In this document: positions 42,849 through 55,340 of the stretch, in pieces | How positions within the stretch are numbered: position 1 is the first letter of the stretch | How the letters are laid out: each line of letters opens with the position of its first letter | Source of the DNA: Thunnus maccoyii | Lineage: Eukaryota > Chordata > Actinopteri > Scombriformes > Scombridae | Length of the DNA stretch: 64,000 bases | Reading direction: 5' to 3' | Assembly: GCF_910596095.1 (NCBI RefSeq) | Contig: NC_056540.1 | Span: 23,993,501 to 24,057,500 of the forward strand | Notes under the pieces: generated by a model | Told to the model about the DNA's origin: nothing | Seen by the model: the letters and a program-made list of their open reading frames with translations, nothing else | Databases searched by the model: none | Program-made: the position numbers and the translations under genes

Positions 42849-43899
42849 ATGGATACCCGGCTATCTTTCCCCAGGTACCCGCTGCTGGTGCTGCTCTGCG
42901 CGGTCGCTGCCCTGTCGGGGACCCGGAGCCCCGTGGCTGCTGCGGGGAGGAGCTGCTCCGAGACCCGGCAGGTGTACTCGGAGAAGGGGTACAGCACAGG
43001 CACCGCTCCGCTGACTCAAATCTCCGGTAAGACTCTGCATTTAGCCAGCGGAAGGGATAAATCACACAACCAGACTGTTTATGGAACTCATGTAGGAAAA
43101 GTCCCACTGTTATCTATTTAAAAATATAGGCTGCATTTTAATAAAATATGATATACTGTACAGCTAGATGTCGCAGCAGAAATGTACAGTAGGTGCGTCA
43201 GCATGCTCTAGTTTGTCTCAACAGGGATAAAAATACCATCATGCACATTAAGGTCACTACAAACTCACTGCTCAGCACCATAGATTAATCTCAAAGCGTT
43301 ATGGGAACATTATAGCAACATTATGTGCTTTAAATACCACAGACGCACTACAAATCAGAAAGTGATATTCAAAAGTACAAGGTGGCTCAAAACTCACTAA
43401 TAAGCACCAGAGGCACAATGTAGGAATATCCTGGTGAGTTTTCCCTCAAGAGAAACAATGCAGGGTGGTTTAAAACAAATTACACCCGCCCCCTCCTCCC
43501 CTCTGTGCTGTTTAAATAGGATGATTAAGGGGATGAGCAAATTGCCAACACCGGTGCAACAAAGAACCTCGCCCCTAATTAGTCTTTGCCTAGTGGCCCA
43601 CTGCTAAATCCGTGCATATACCCATAGGCTCTGTTCACTGGTGATAATCTTATCTGCTTGAATGAAAAGATATCATATGGATTACAAACAGTTGGGTTTT
43701 GGTTAATTTGAAGTTTTGGTGAATGGTGGTGGTGGGGGGGTGGGGGTTGGATGGTGGAGAAGAGGAGAGGGGGAGTAAATTTTTAATGGAAATTTGTGAA
43801 AAGTGAGGGAGTAAACGATGGAGCACTTGAGTGTCTGAAGATGTAGCCTACTTCTTCAGAGGAGGTTCAGCTTTGCATGTAAAGCAGTGAGAGAATGAT

Positions 43900-43945
<46 letters not shown>

Positions 43946-46900
43946 CCTCAGACCGACCTTAACATACATGTAAAATGCATGTATACAAATAAATGCAGAC
44001 TTTGCAGAGCTCCGCTGTGTTGGGATTTATTTTGTGGCTCAGTGTGTGAGTCACTCAGACAACTGCAATATTGATTGATTTAGTGTGTGTGTGTGTGTGT
44101 GTGTGTTGGGCTATCACTGCCTGAGTCTTGGCTCACTGTCCCGTGGGCCAGGGGAGCAGATGGCCGGGAGAGCGAAGGATGAAGAGAGGCAGTTTAGAAA
44201 TGGAAATAGAGGGATGAGAGAAGGCTAATAGTGAGATGCACAGAGAGAACAAAAGAGGCAGAGAGGAACATCAGCGAGGGTGGAGTTGGAAGTGAGACTT
44301 TCAACTGTATTAACAGCAATAATATTTGTGCGCGAGGTGTAAAATTTACTTAAAAGAAAGAGCTCAAAAGCTTATGCACATTAAAAGTCACCCCCCCCTC
44401 GCCCCCCGCTGTCATTTGCATATCATTACCTCTGACATATCAAAGACCCAACCTGAGCTGACAAAGACAGACAGAGTGAAGCTGAATAATTCATGCAGGG
44501 AAATTACAATTTTCTATCACAGCCTTATCTTTGATAAGATTTCCCCACAGTAACAGAACAGACTGATGAGTGGAGGAATTGACTGTCTCACTAGAAACGC
44601 CTGTTTTAACCTGATAATAGACCCACCTGCGTTATTATAATAACAACTGGTCTTTGTTGAGGTTGAATCAAAACATCACCACATGATTATGATGATATTA
44701 CAGGCTGCTGTATTATGATGAAGCTTAATCCACATATGTTTTTAAACATGTGTGATCAGTCCTAACCTTTCATTCTCTGCTGGCCTGCTTTTACCTTGAT
44801 CCAGGTGAGCACCTGCGGCTCTGTCCTCAGGACTACACCTGCTGCTCCAGTCAGATGGAGGAAACGCTGGCTCTCCAGAGCGGGAGGGACTTCCTCAAAG
44901 CCGTCGAAGACAACAGCCAGTTCCTTTTGACCACCTTTACCCAGAGACACCGCAGGTTTGATGGTGAGAGTCAGAACTCGCACAGTTAATAACCGTTTGA
45001 AACATTATGTTGTTTGAAATTGATTTTTAAAAGATTTGTTCTCTTCAGCGGGTACAAAAGTGTACTCGACTTCTTCTCGTCTCACCCTCATCTACCAGGT
45101 CAGTGGTGATGAGTGACAGCTCATTAAAAACTTATTAAGGATCTCCAACTGCACAGTTCCTCTGAGATGGTCAGATGTCTGAGCCACAAAATTGACTTTA
45201 GAGGCTAAAAGCACAGCGATGCATGCATATTGCAGAGATTCCAGCAGCGTTCTTATTTATGTTTTATCAACACATGAGAAATCCTGAAATTAAAGGGTAC
45301 TCTGGTGATTTAGTATTGCACTTTTATAAAGACATATTATATAAAGAATGATAAAAATCGAAGCACCAGACTCCGAAAACACTGGATATTGCACTGCAGA
45401 CTTTCTGTTAATGGCTTGTAACCTCCGGGCCAAGCTTAGATAACCCTGATGACATCACTATGACATCATCACGGTTATGAAAAACTCCCTGCAGAGCCAC
45501 AGAAGACATAATAAAACTGTTATTTTATTTTATTTCAGGCTTAATAGGACTGATTGTGGCCAATAAACTGACCTTCATTTGTAAATTCAGTGCATTTCCC
45601 CTTTAAACAAATGCTCAGTGTAAAAAACCTACCTAGACAGGTTAAGTGACTGTCTGTATTTGAGAGAATTTAGCCCACGTTGTCTGAAATACTGTATGTA
45701 TGGCTGCAGGTTTGTAGCAGTCGCAGCACAGAGCTGCATTTACACTTTCTCCTCCTACCTGCTGTGGACTGGTATCACCTTTTATATAATGTACATGATG
45801 AATCATTTAAAGACACTAAAGCAGTGGGAGACTGCATATGAGTGTTAAAGATTATTTTAAATGGAGTACATGTTGTTACACTCATTTACCATAGTGTAGG
45901 ATCTGATGTAACTGTCCCTGTGAGCTGTTAATCTGGGAGGGGGAGGAAGAGGAGGAGGAGGAGGAGGTGAATGGGTGCCTACATGGAGACTTCCTAAGAT
46001 ATCAGGAGAATAGAGGTGGCTGACAGATTCCCATCTAATCTTTGTCCTTCTGTCTTTCTGCAGAGTTCTTCCGAGAGCTTATAGACTTGTCCGAGAAGTC
46101 TATGAACCAGATGTTTACCAAGACCTACGGGCGGCTCTTCACTCAGAATGCACACGTTTTCCAGGAGCTGTTTGTGGAGCTTCGTAGATATTATTCTGGT
46201 CAGTTCAGTGAGTTTATCCTCCTCAGCTGCTGTTGATAGAAGAGGAGATTTGGAACATAAACTGTATATTCAGATCGTCAATTGGTCTTAGCAAGGCGAT
46301 GAAAATGGGTAGATGTTGCCACATATAGTACGACAATAAAATAAGTAATGGTCACTTTAGACAGTCAGAGGAACACATTTGAAACCAAATTTCCTTTGCA
46401 AAAAACAGTTTTGCAGTTGTTTGGCTAATAATAGAGCTGTGACAAATCATTGTTTTACTGGTAGTTTAGTTTAGTTGTATCCATCTACATCCTTCTGGTT
46501 GCTGGTAAATCCACAGTGGCTCTGGACAGCAGTAAAGCGGCAGTATTGTCTTTTGAGGAGTATTGAAATGCCAAGAAGAATTTAACGGAAAAAAAGAGAC
46601 AGAGAGAATTGGAATCCCATGGATGCCAGACTGTTTCTATTTCTGTTCCGAGTTGCTCTGTTTTGGCATCACAGCCGCTAGCTGGCAAGTCTGTCTGCAG
46701 GCTGTTGCTGCTTAGTCAACCTGTCTTTGTCTGCCAAACAGCATGTACGGCTAATTTCAGGCTGCATAGTAGACTACAGATTGGAGAGTCGCATATTCAG
46801 AATCTGTCTGCCAGTTGACTAATGAACAGACACTGACAAGCACCAATGCAGAATTAGAGGAATAAACTAGGAAATAGAGCAATGTGCACAACGTATTATG

Positions 46901-49900
46901 ATACTTTTGTTTTTAATAGACTATATAGATTTCAAGATTTAGTTTATTTTCATTTTCTTGTGCACTTGCATACACAAAAAACGGAAATGCTGTTCCTCCT
47001 AGCCCACAGCAGCGCAACAACAACAGAAAGGATAAAGATATATATCTAAAAATTCCCTTAAAATATGATAAAAACATGTAAATCCCAAAGAGAAAAAAAC
47101 AAAGCACAAAACAGTCAGCAGCACAGGGCATTAAAGTGGATTTGAAGAAAAAACATTGTTTTGTGTTGGTTGCTTTTGGCCTTTATGTCGTCTGTTTGTG
47201 TCAATCTGGTGTGTGTCTGTGCAAAACTATCAATCTTCCTCTATTAAACTTCTTCTTAAACTTTTTATTTCATTTGATTATAATATTCTGCACCAACTTG
47301 CACCTAAGAGCTACTGTGTGGAAGTGTAGTTGACCCAAAAATGAAAATTACTAAAGCAGTATCCATCAAATTTCTCCAAACAGCTTGTGCTGTGTTTTGT
47401 GTAGCCAAACAATTACACTGTATGACAAAAGTCAGATAAATTTGTCACATTATTTTGTGTATTTTCTTTCTTGACACACCTTGAATGGGCCTGGCCCCAT
47501 AAGCATCAGTGTATCTTTTTTAAGATGCAGTATTCCTTCAAGCTCCGGGGTTCAATACAGACACACACTGTTATTTTTGTCAGGAAACAGATGTTATTTG
47601 ACAGTTGCCCTTTTGTCCACAGGGGGAAGTGTGAGTCTCACAGAGGTTTTCTCAGACTTCTGGTCCAGACTGGTGGAACGGGTCTTCTCTCTGGTCAACC
47701 CTCAGTACCAGTTCAGTGAGGACTACCTGGAGTGTGTCAGCAAACACGCTGAACAGCTGCAGCCGTTTGGAGACGTGCCCCGCAAACTGCGCGTACAAGT
47801 GCGTGACTTGTGATAACATATGTTAACACCAACAAAACAAATAGCTTGACACACTATAACGACACATCTAGTTACAGAGAATGATTATGATCAATGACTA
47901 ATCTTGTTGTGATCTCTTGCCTTTTCAATTCAGGTGTCCAGGGCTTTTATCGCTGCCAGAGCGCTATCTCAGGGCTTGGCTACTGGCCGGGATATTGTCA
48001 ACAAAGCAACAAAGGTGAGTGGTTCCTTGTTCTGCTGTTTAAACTGCATTAAGTAATCATAGTCTTTCATAAGCTTAAATTTAAAAGTGAGGCCTTAAAA
48101 GAGAAGAGTTTTCCTTTATAATGCAGAGAGCTTTACAACTAAGAGACATAAAAGTTAGTTGAGAGCCTGAACATTTACCTTATTTGGCCAGTTGAAATTA
48201 TGAAGTTGTTAAAGAAAAGACTAATCAAAACTTGAAAACAGAAAGCCTTATCACCAGCAGTTGCTGATTGCTTTGTCCTGAAAAGGTTAGACTCATTAAT
48301 GTGAGCCAGGTAAGCTCAACGGATCACACGATGGGTTACTAAATGAGAATACTTGTTTTGTGCGCAAGGTCAAAATTCTTCAACAACTCTGGCAGCGTTG
48401 TGACGTTTTATTTGTTCATTCTCGCCCAAATCTTCCATCCATTGCTTTGTTTTTCAGCTGACTGCAGATTCAGAGTGTGTGCGCGGCCTGATGCGTCAGT
48501 GGTACTGCCCGCTGTGTCGAGGCATGCCCTCCCTGCGGCCCTGCCACTCCCTGTGCCTTAATGTCATGAAGGGATGCTTAGCCAATCAGGCTGACCTGGA
48601 CACCGAATGGAACAATTTCATTGGTGGGTGATGGGAGGAGGCGGGCTTTTGGGAGGATGAATAATACATACTGATAAGTTATTGATGTTGAAGTAGGTTT
48701 TGGGTCAAGTGGAAGATTTATTTATATTTTAGTTGTTCATATTATGTAGTTCCAGAGGACCACAATACTTGATATGGATTTCTTAGATCCTCGACAAAAA
48801 TTGGTCAGCTCAAATGACATTTAACTACTTTCTGAATTATTATCATTATTAAATTGAACATACCTAAAAGTAGAATCCTTTTATTTCTCTCTGTCACTCA
48901 TTTACTTTCACTTCCTTTTCCCTCTAATTAATTCCTCCTCCATTAATCATTCATGCTTATCTGCTCCTCTACAATTGATCTGTCTTCCGATGTTTCCTTT
49001 CCCCTTTCATCAAACCCATACGTACCCTCCATTTTTTTTCTTTTCATGTGCAGTGCTTCCTCTCACCTTTCATCACTCCACCCATGTCTACTGCACCCGA
49101 ACCTGTTTCACCCTCACTTTTCAGCCACTGTTCATCTCTCTTTATCCCGCCTCTCTTCATAAGATGTGAGCTTACCTCCTAATTTTACAGTCCTGTAACC
49201 TTAATTAACCTGACAAGAAGAGCTAGGTTGAATGTAGTCATAGCAAACTTCATCACCCTGCCATCTCTATTTCTGTCTCTCCCTGTGTCCTCTATCAGAT
49301 GCACTGTACCAGGTTTCAGAGAAGTTGGAAGGACCATTCAACATGGAGCTCGCCGCTGACTCCATCTCGGTGAAAGTGTCGGAAGCCATCATGCACATGC
49401 AGGAAAACAGTGTCAGCATCTCCACTAAGGCAAGGAAGCAGATGAACACACTTTACTACATACATAAAGCTCTCACTTCTTTAAGAGTTTCTTATTCTAG
49501 TGTTTGGTTAATGTATTTCTTTAATGCTTTTCTAGAATTTAACATTTTGGTTTCCATTAAAAACAGCACACTGTCTTGTATTTATTGATCCTATGAGAAT
49601 CATCTATCATTTAAAAAAAAACTCTTACAAGTCAAAGCTATAATCTAGTTTATTGTTTTTATTTAATTTAAATTTTAATCTTCTTAATAAGACAACATGC
49701 AGTAAATTGACAGGATTTATACATGGCGAGCATGACTGCCTCACAGTATGATTAAAACATGGCAGGCATCCCAGGAGTTAATCCACCAGAGAGACACCCA
49801 CATCTTGTTAGAAACAGCTTCTGGTTTGTGGTTCAGTAGCAGTGCTTTAAGGAACAAGGAGTTTTTCCTTTACTGCTTAGGTTTTTGTGTTTGCTGCATT

Positions 49901-52900
49901 TCACTAATACAGTGTGATTGTGGAGGTTACTATTTCACATTTATTTCCAAGTTGTAAGTAGATGAAACATTTTCTTCGCTGGGTTAAATTTGGAAACCTC
50001 ACTTATTGCTCTTCTTTAATTTGACTCACTAACACTAAAGTTAGCTTAAAGCAGCTATTGATGATGAATCTTGTTGTGTCTTCACTATAAACTGTCTCCT
50101 GAAGACAGATATTATCTGTGCAAGAAGTTAATTTAAGATTTCCTTATTATGTTGGGTTATAAAAATGCTCCTGTGACACAGGTTTGTACCCTGGTGTTAA
50201 TTTGGTTTTGTTTTCCTCAGGTGTTCCAGGGCTGTGGAAACCCCAGGCCAGCTCCAGGACGGTCCAAACGCTCGCCCAAAGAGTCAGGAGGCAACAGGAG
50301 GCCTTTTCGCACCTACAGCCCTGAGGAGAAACCCACCACTGCTGCAGGCACTAACCTGGACCGACTGGTGAGGAGGATGCATATCCTGTGTAAACTGCAT
50401 TGTGAATCTAAAACAGTTTAAACCTGCATAAATTGATTTTCTTGGCCACTTTGGGCAGCACAACAAGCTGATTTGAAGTTGTTTTTGCCAACATCTCTGG
50501 CAACTGTACAGTACCGATCCAAAGTTTGGACACACGTTCCCATTCTCTTGAATGAGAAAATGTGTCCATTTTTAAATTTTTTTTTTTTTTGCTGAAAAAA
50601 GCTTCCTGCTGCATCTGGGAACGACACAGATGAGAGCGGTGGGAATAAATGAAAACAGTTAACTTGCTGGAAAACCAAAACAATGAGCTGAAAGATGGTA
50701 AAATGCTCCATAAAGCTGAAGGGAACTGCAGAGTTGGTGATAATTTTCTGTGAGTTCATCACTTTCACATTACACATATTTATTTGACTCTTTGCTCATT
50801 TAAAATTTATGATGAGTGCAGCTTTAATATGCCCCATGGGGAACTGCAATTAAGCATACTAAAATGTTTACATTACACTCGCAAAAGAGAAAAAGGCAAA
50901 GGTTGGACAAACAGGGAAGTAAGCAAGCAGCAGTAGAGTACAAACTTGGTACAAGCAACTAAAAATACAGAGTGCAGCGGTCAGAGCCCAGACAGTATTC
51001 CTCTGACCCAAGAGTGGACACAGCAGATAGAACTGCTGGAGGATAACTAAAACCAAGAGCAGAGAGGGAACTAAACATTCATATCTATTTATAAATCTGA
51101 AAAGAAATCTGATTGAAGAACTGACACTGAAGCAGTGTCATGTCAGTTTTTGACTTTCCTCGATGTCAGCTCTGCAGCTTCCATATGCTTCCTCCAGCCA
51201 GCCATAGCAAACAAGGATACTTTAAAACCAGCCCTGAGTCATAACCAATTCCTTTCCGCCTCCATACAGGTTACTGAGCTGAAGGAGCGACTGCGGCCCA
51301 TGCGGAGCTTCTGGGTGTCCCTCCCACACACCATCTGCAATGATGAGAAGATGGCTGCCGACGTCACTAATGAGGACCGCTGCTGGAATGGGCAGACCCG
51401 GGGGAGGTGAGCAAGATCAGAGCGGAGGGGTGGAGGGAGGGGTTCGGTATAGGCGGAGGAGCGAGCGAGTGAGTGATGGTGCAGAGGTGGAAGGATGCAA
51501 CAGATGGAACAGAGTTTATTTAATTTTGCCACCACCAGTCACCCACATGCTGTCTGCGTGGGTCTGCTTGCTTTTATGCAAACAGATACAGCCCAACACC
51601 ACGTATCTGGGCTGGTTTAGAGGCAGTGTGTGGTCTGTAGTTGTGTGTGTGTGTGTTGTTAGAGAAATACAGAGAGGGAAAAAAAGTCTACACAATGGAT
51701 GATTTAGTTTTCATGATGCTTGCTGTTCAAAATACCAGGGCTGAAACCAACAATTGTTTTATTGTCAATTAATCTGTTGATTATTTTCTTGTTTGGTCTA
51801 TAAAATGTCAAAAAATGGTGAAAAATGTTGATCACTGTCTCACAAAGCCCAAGATGCAACATAAGATATCTTGTTGTCACAACCCAAAGATATTCAGTTG
51901 ACTGTCATAGAGGTCTAAAAAACTAGAAAATACTCACATTTGAGAAGTTAGAATGATAGAATTTGTCAATAAAAACCGATTCAAATTTTTTAGATAAATT
52001 GATTATCAAAAGATTAATTTTCTGTTGACTGACTTATCGATTAATTGACCAATCATTGCAGCACTAAAACATGTAGCAGCAACAACACCCACTGTAGCAG
52101 CGTTAATCACAAAGTGTGGAGGCAAGGCTACTATACTTTTCTTGGCTAAAATAATATCATATTCATTACTAAACATGTTGAAATGTCCTTTGGTCATTTC
52201 AGTATGTAGCTTTAGGAAGATATGAAGGAGCTTATTCTGTAAATATGGTACAGCAGGGGATTGCCCAAATCTCTAGGATTCATCTTCTGGGGACCACGGA
52301 TGTAATGGCAATCATGCTGTTAGTGTGTCAGAAAAATAACTTGCAGTTCAAGAAATCAAGATTCAGTGTGGAGATGCCAAACTTTGCTTTGAAAAGATCT
52401 GTTTTTGTTTTCATCCTTGTCTGTTTTTAATACGTGGATTCCTCTGTGTGTACACACCCAGGTATCTCCCGGATGTGGCAGGCGACGGGCTGGTCAGCCA
52501 GATCAACAACCCCGAGGTGGAGGTGGACATTGCCAGGCCAGATGTGAGGACCCGACAGCTGATCATGGAGCTGAGGGTGGTGACCAACAAATTGAGACAT
52601 GCTCAGAGCGGACAGGACATGGACTTCATGGACAGTGAGTGTTCCTGACAGTCAGTCTGTATGTATTTGTGTAGTATATCCTGAAAGGAGTATTAGATAT
52701 CAATCTTTTTTATAAATCCTGCATGTGGATGTTGACTCAATGCATCAGTCAGAAATTTCTTTTTCCTCATTCCAGGTGAGGAAGGCAGTGGTTCAGGGGG
52801 TGGAGATAATGGTGAAAGGTACAATGATGACTGGCCAGGTTATGGGCCGTACTCACCTCCCTACAACAAGCCCCCACGTAACCCTGCTTCCAATCCCGCA

Positions 52901-53053
52901 AAGCCTCCTCGTGTCAGAGAAAGAAACGGGTCCAAGTGGAACAGAAACAACGGCCACGGGCGGATCAATTCTGCAACCGGTTGCCTTACTTTCTCCCTGG
53001 TTCCTTTGTTGTCTTTACCTCTTATGGTCACTGTCGCCCCCATGTGGAGATAG
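42849..53053 (+). CDS. gpc2: Glypican-2, GPI-anchored heparan sulfate proteoglycan
   Basis: Cell-surface co-receptor core protein that modulates growth-factor and Wnt-type signals, mainly neural for GPC2. Eleven coding exons: 42849-43026, 44805-44963, 46064-46198, 47623-47798, 47934-48014, 48458-48623, 49299-49429, 50221-50367, 51270-51406, 52462-52634 and 52776-53053. All join in phase to 586 residues (human ~579). A signal peptide spans ~1-33. There are 14 cysteines, as in all glypicans, and the signature block [21 protein letters not shown] convertase site RSKR lies at ~356-359. Next come [12 protein letters not shown] and Ser-Gly repeats (EEGSGSGGG, ~496-504) for glycosaminoglycan attachment, then a hydrophobic C-terminal GPI signal. 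This ATG, not the in-frame upstream one at 42696, is chosen because it gives a clean signal peptide. Intron 7 has a GC donor. GPC2 identity is backed by sequence resemblance around exons 7-11 and by the neighbouring stag3. Confidence 0.95.
43901..43942. repeat. (GT)n microsatellite
   Basis: Perfect GT run in gpc2 intron 1. A second shorter run lies at 44083-44106. Confidence 0.95.
45290..45606. mobile_element. TTAA-flanked MITE, ~317 bp, in gpc2 intron 2
   Basis: Bounded by TTAA on both sides, with ends TTAAAGGGTACTC and GCATTTCCCCTTTAA. The interior has ATTTAGTATTGCACTTTTAT and GATGACATCACTATGACATC, recognisable as a common teleost MITE. No coding capacity. Confidence 0.75.
51736..52066. 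mobile_element. ~355-bp hAT-like MITE, copy E, in gpc2 intron 9
   Basis: Left end AGGGCTGAAACCAACAATTG and right end CCAATCATTGCAGCACTA are inverted. The interior carries GTCAAAAAATGGTGAAAAAT and AAAGATATTCAGTTGACTGT. No clear target duplication survives. Confidence 0.75.
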
Positions 53054-53208
53054 CTGCTTATTGCAGCCTGGAGGTGAAGGGAAATGTTTGTCATATTGGG
53101 AGTGTGAAGCACATAATGAAGAAAAAATGTCATTCCATTTGGTTACACCAGCAGAAAAAGACAAAACAGGCTAATTTAGCAATAATTAAGAACCTGTTTA
53201 CATCACAA

Positions 53209-53214
53209 AATAAA
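53209..53214 (+). terminator. gpc2: Candidate proximal poly(A) signal of gpc2
   Basis: AATAAA about 155 nt past the stop codon. Glypican 3' UTRs are often longer, so more distal signals before ~55100 may also be used. Confidence 0.4.
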
Positions 53215-54815
53215 TAGGTTAAAATGAATATTTTTTCCTAATGCCCAAGCCACAAAACAGGTATTATGTTTAATGATTACAAACAGTGCTGAATTAATGA
53301 TTACAACCATCTTTTAGTGCCATTTTGTAAGATGTTTGACCAATTAGAGTCTTGCTGAACAAAGCGCTGTGCTGGGATGTTCAAGTCTTTGGGAAAAGGG
53401 AACAAAAAGACTGCAACAGCAAATGAATTAGTATGTTTGGGTGATGGAGCTGATGTTCTCCTGGTTTGGTGGTCTGTGAGATAGAAATTACAGTAGTCGT
53501 GCCAGTCATTACTGTGTAGTTTCAGTGAGCAGCTGATTTGATCACCTGAGTTTGCTCCTTTGCTGATCTTTTCATGAAATTCAGTTAATTTAATCGTTCT
53601 TGGTTTCAGTCTGGTCGTCGTTCTTTTTGTCTAATAGAGGTAGTAAGATGTAATTTAATCATTTAAAGCTCCGCATTTAGGCTCTGAAATTAAAAACAAG
53701 TCAGCAGGATGACTCTTAAAACCAAACGAGGGGCTTACTTGGAATGTACGTAAAAGCTCAAATTCTTTTTGAGTTACTTGTAATGACAAGAAGTTGTTTA
53801 ATGTAATATATTGATGCCTTTAATTTATTTCTGTTATATTAATATTCATTTGTTTTTATTGCTATGATTTTTAAGGAAAGGGTTGAGTGTTTTTATCTTC
53901 TAAAAGAAGAATTTGTCATGAACTTTCTCTGGTTAAAAAAAAAAAAGAAAAATGGAAAAATCAAGTTGTATTTATTAGACCAGTATATCAAACAAATCAC
54001 AACTAAACACTTAATCATTGTAAAATATTGTACCAGAAGACCAGCTGCAGTCATTCTCTGGTATTTTTCGTCTTAACCAGGGGTTGTTAGTTTTGAGTGT
54101 GTGTGTGTGTGTTTGTATGTATGATGGTTTTGTATTGTTTTTTGTATGTTCTGGTTTCATGTTACAACGTTGAGGTCATGTTGAGAAGGTGTTTTTTAAT
54201 AGTGCGTTTTTTCTACTTATTTTTCCTAAAAGCAACAAAAGATGATGATAAACACTGAGTGAGCTCACGATGTGATGTAAAATTGGATCGAATGTTTACG
54301 GAAAGACTGTCAAGAACTGAGAGACAATGGCTCTTAATTTTCATATGCTGAATGTGTTTTGACAAAGAAGAAAAAGCAAAGATGCGAAGAATGTCGTCCG
54401 AGGAGAATGGACTTAGGGGTGATGAAAGTTTTTTGATTTGATCCCAAAAGAGAACAGTATCAAAGATGGAGAATTAAAAAAAGAATGTATAGATGCTGCG
54501 AACAGACACTTTTCTGTAGAGGGAAGACTTGTAAAACCCCACTTTGTTGTAACAGAAGCACACTTCCCTGTTCAGTACAAAGAAAGAGAAAAGGTTTCAC
54601 TCTGAAACATATCAAATTGTTTATGTCAAAGGTGAATCAATCCTCCAAAACGTCTCTCCTTAAGAAATAATCAGTGAAAGAAAGGTACAACATTCAACAT
54701 TGGTATTAACCAGCCATTGATGCCAGCAGTTTTGTTTGGAGCATTTATGTCAAACTTGTCAAAAGATGGAAATCTCATTTTGAAATGAAACCCTTCGAAG
54801 TCAGTGTAGGGACCA
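53215..54815. other. Convergent 3' interval between gpc2 and the integrin gene
   Basis: No coding sequence recognised. AT-rich, with a short GT run near 54099-54112. It probably contains the distal gpc2 3' UTR and the end of the integrin transcript; AATAAA on the minus strand at 54816-54821 is a candidate signal for the latter. Confidence 0.45.
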
Positions 54816-55340
54816 TTTATTAGACACAAACACAGTGTTATGTTGCACAAATGAAACAAAGTATTTCACAATATTTCAAAAGCAACAGTATTGTAATATG
54901 TGCTTTTGATGATCATCATTCAGATTAGTCCGTGGTGGCTGCAATATTTCATTACTGAATTTCAGGTGAATCGTTCTTTAGTACAACCTCTCATCCATTC
55001 CCACCACTCGCACATTCCATTATGGTGAAAGTATAGCACAACTTTTTTCATGTTGTTGTAACTGTTTTTTGGTAACAAACAAGTGATATTTTCTGCTTCA
55101 TTAAAAAACGGAAAAAAATAATGTTGAAGTGTTTTTTTTTTTTTTTGTTTTTTTTTTGTTTTACAAAAGTATTAGAATATATTTGAGTAAAAACCTGGTT
55201 CTGCATCAAATATGCTCCAACTCCCATCAAAGTCAAGCTTATTCTGCTTTAATAGCAGATAGTTAAAAATAGAAAGATACAGATGTGACAGGAGAGAAGA
55301 TGCAGAATTTGACCCTTAACATCGACACTGACTTCTCCTT

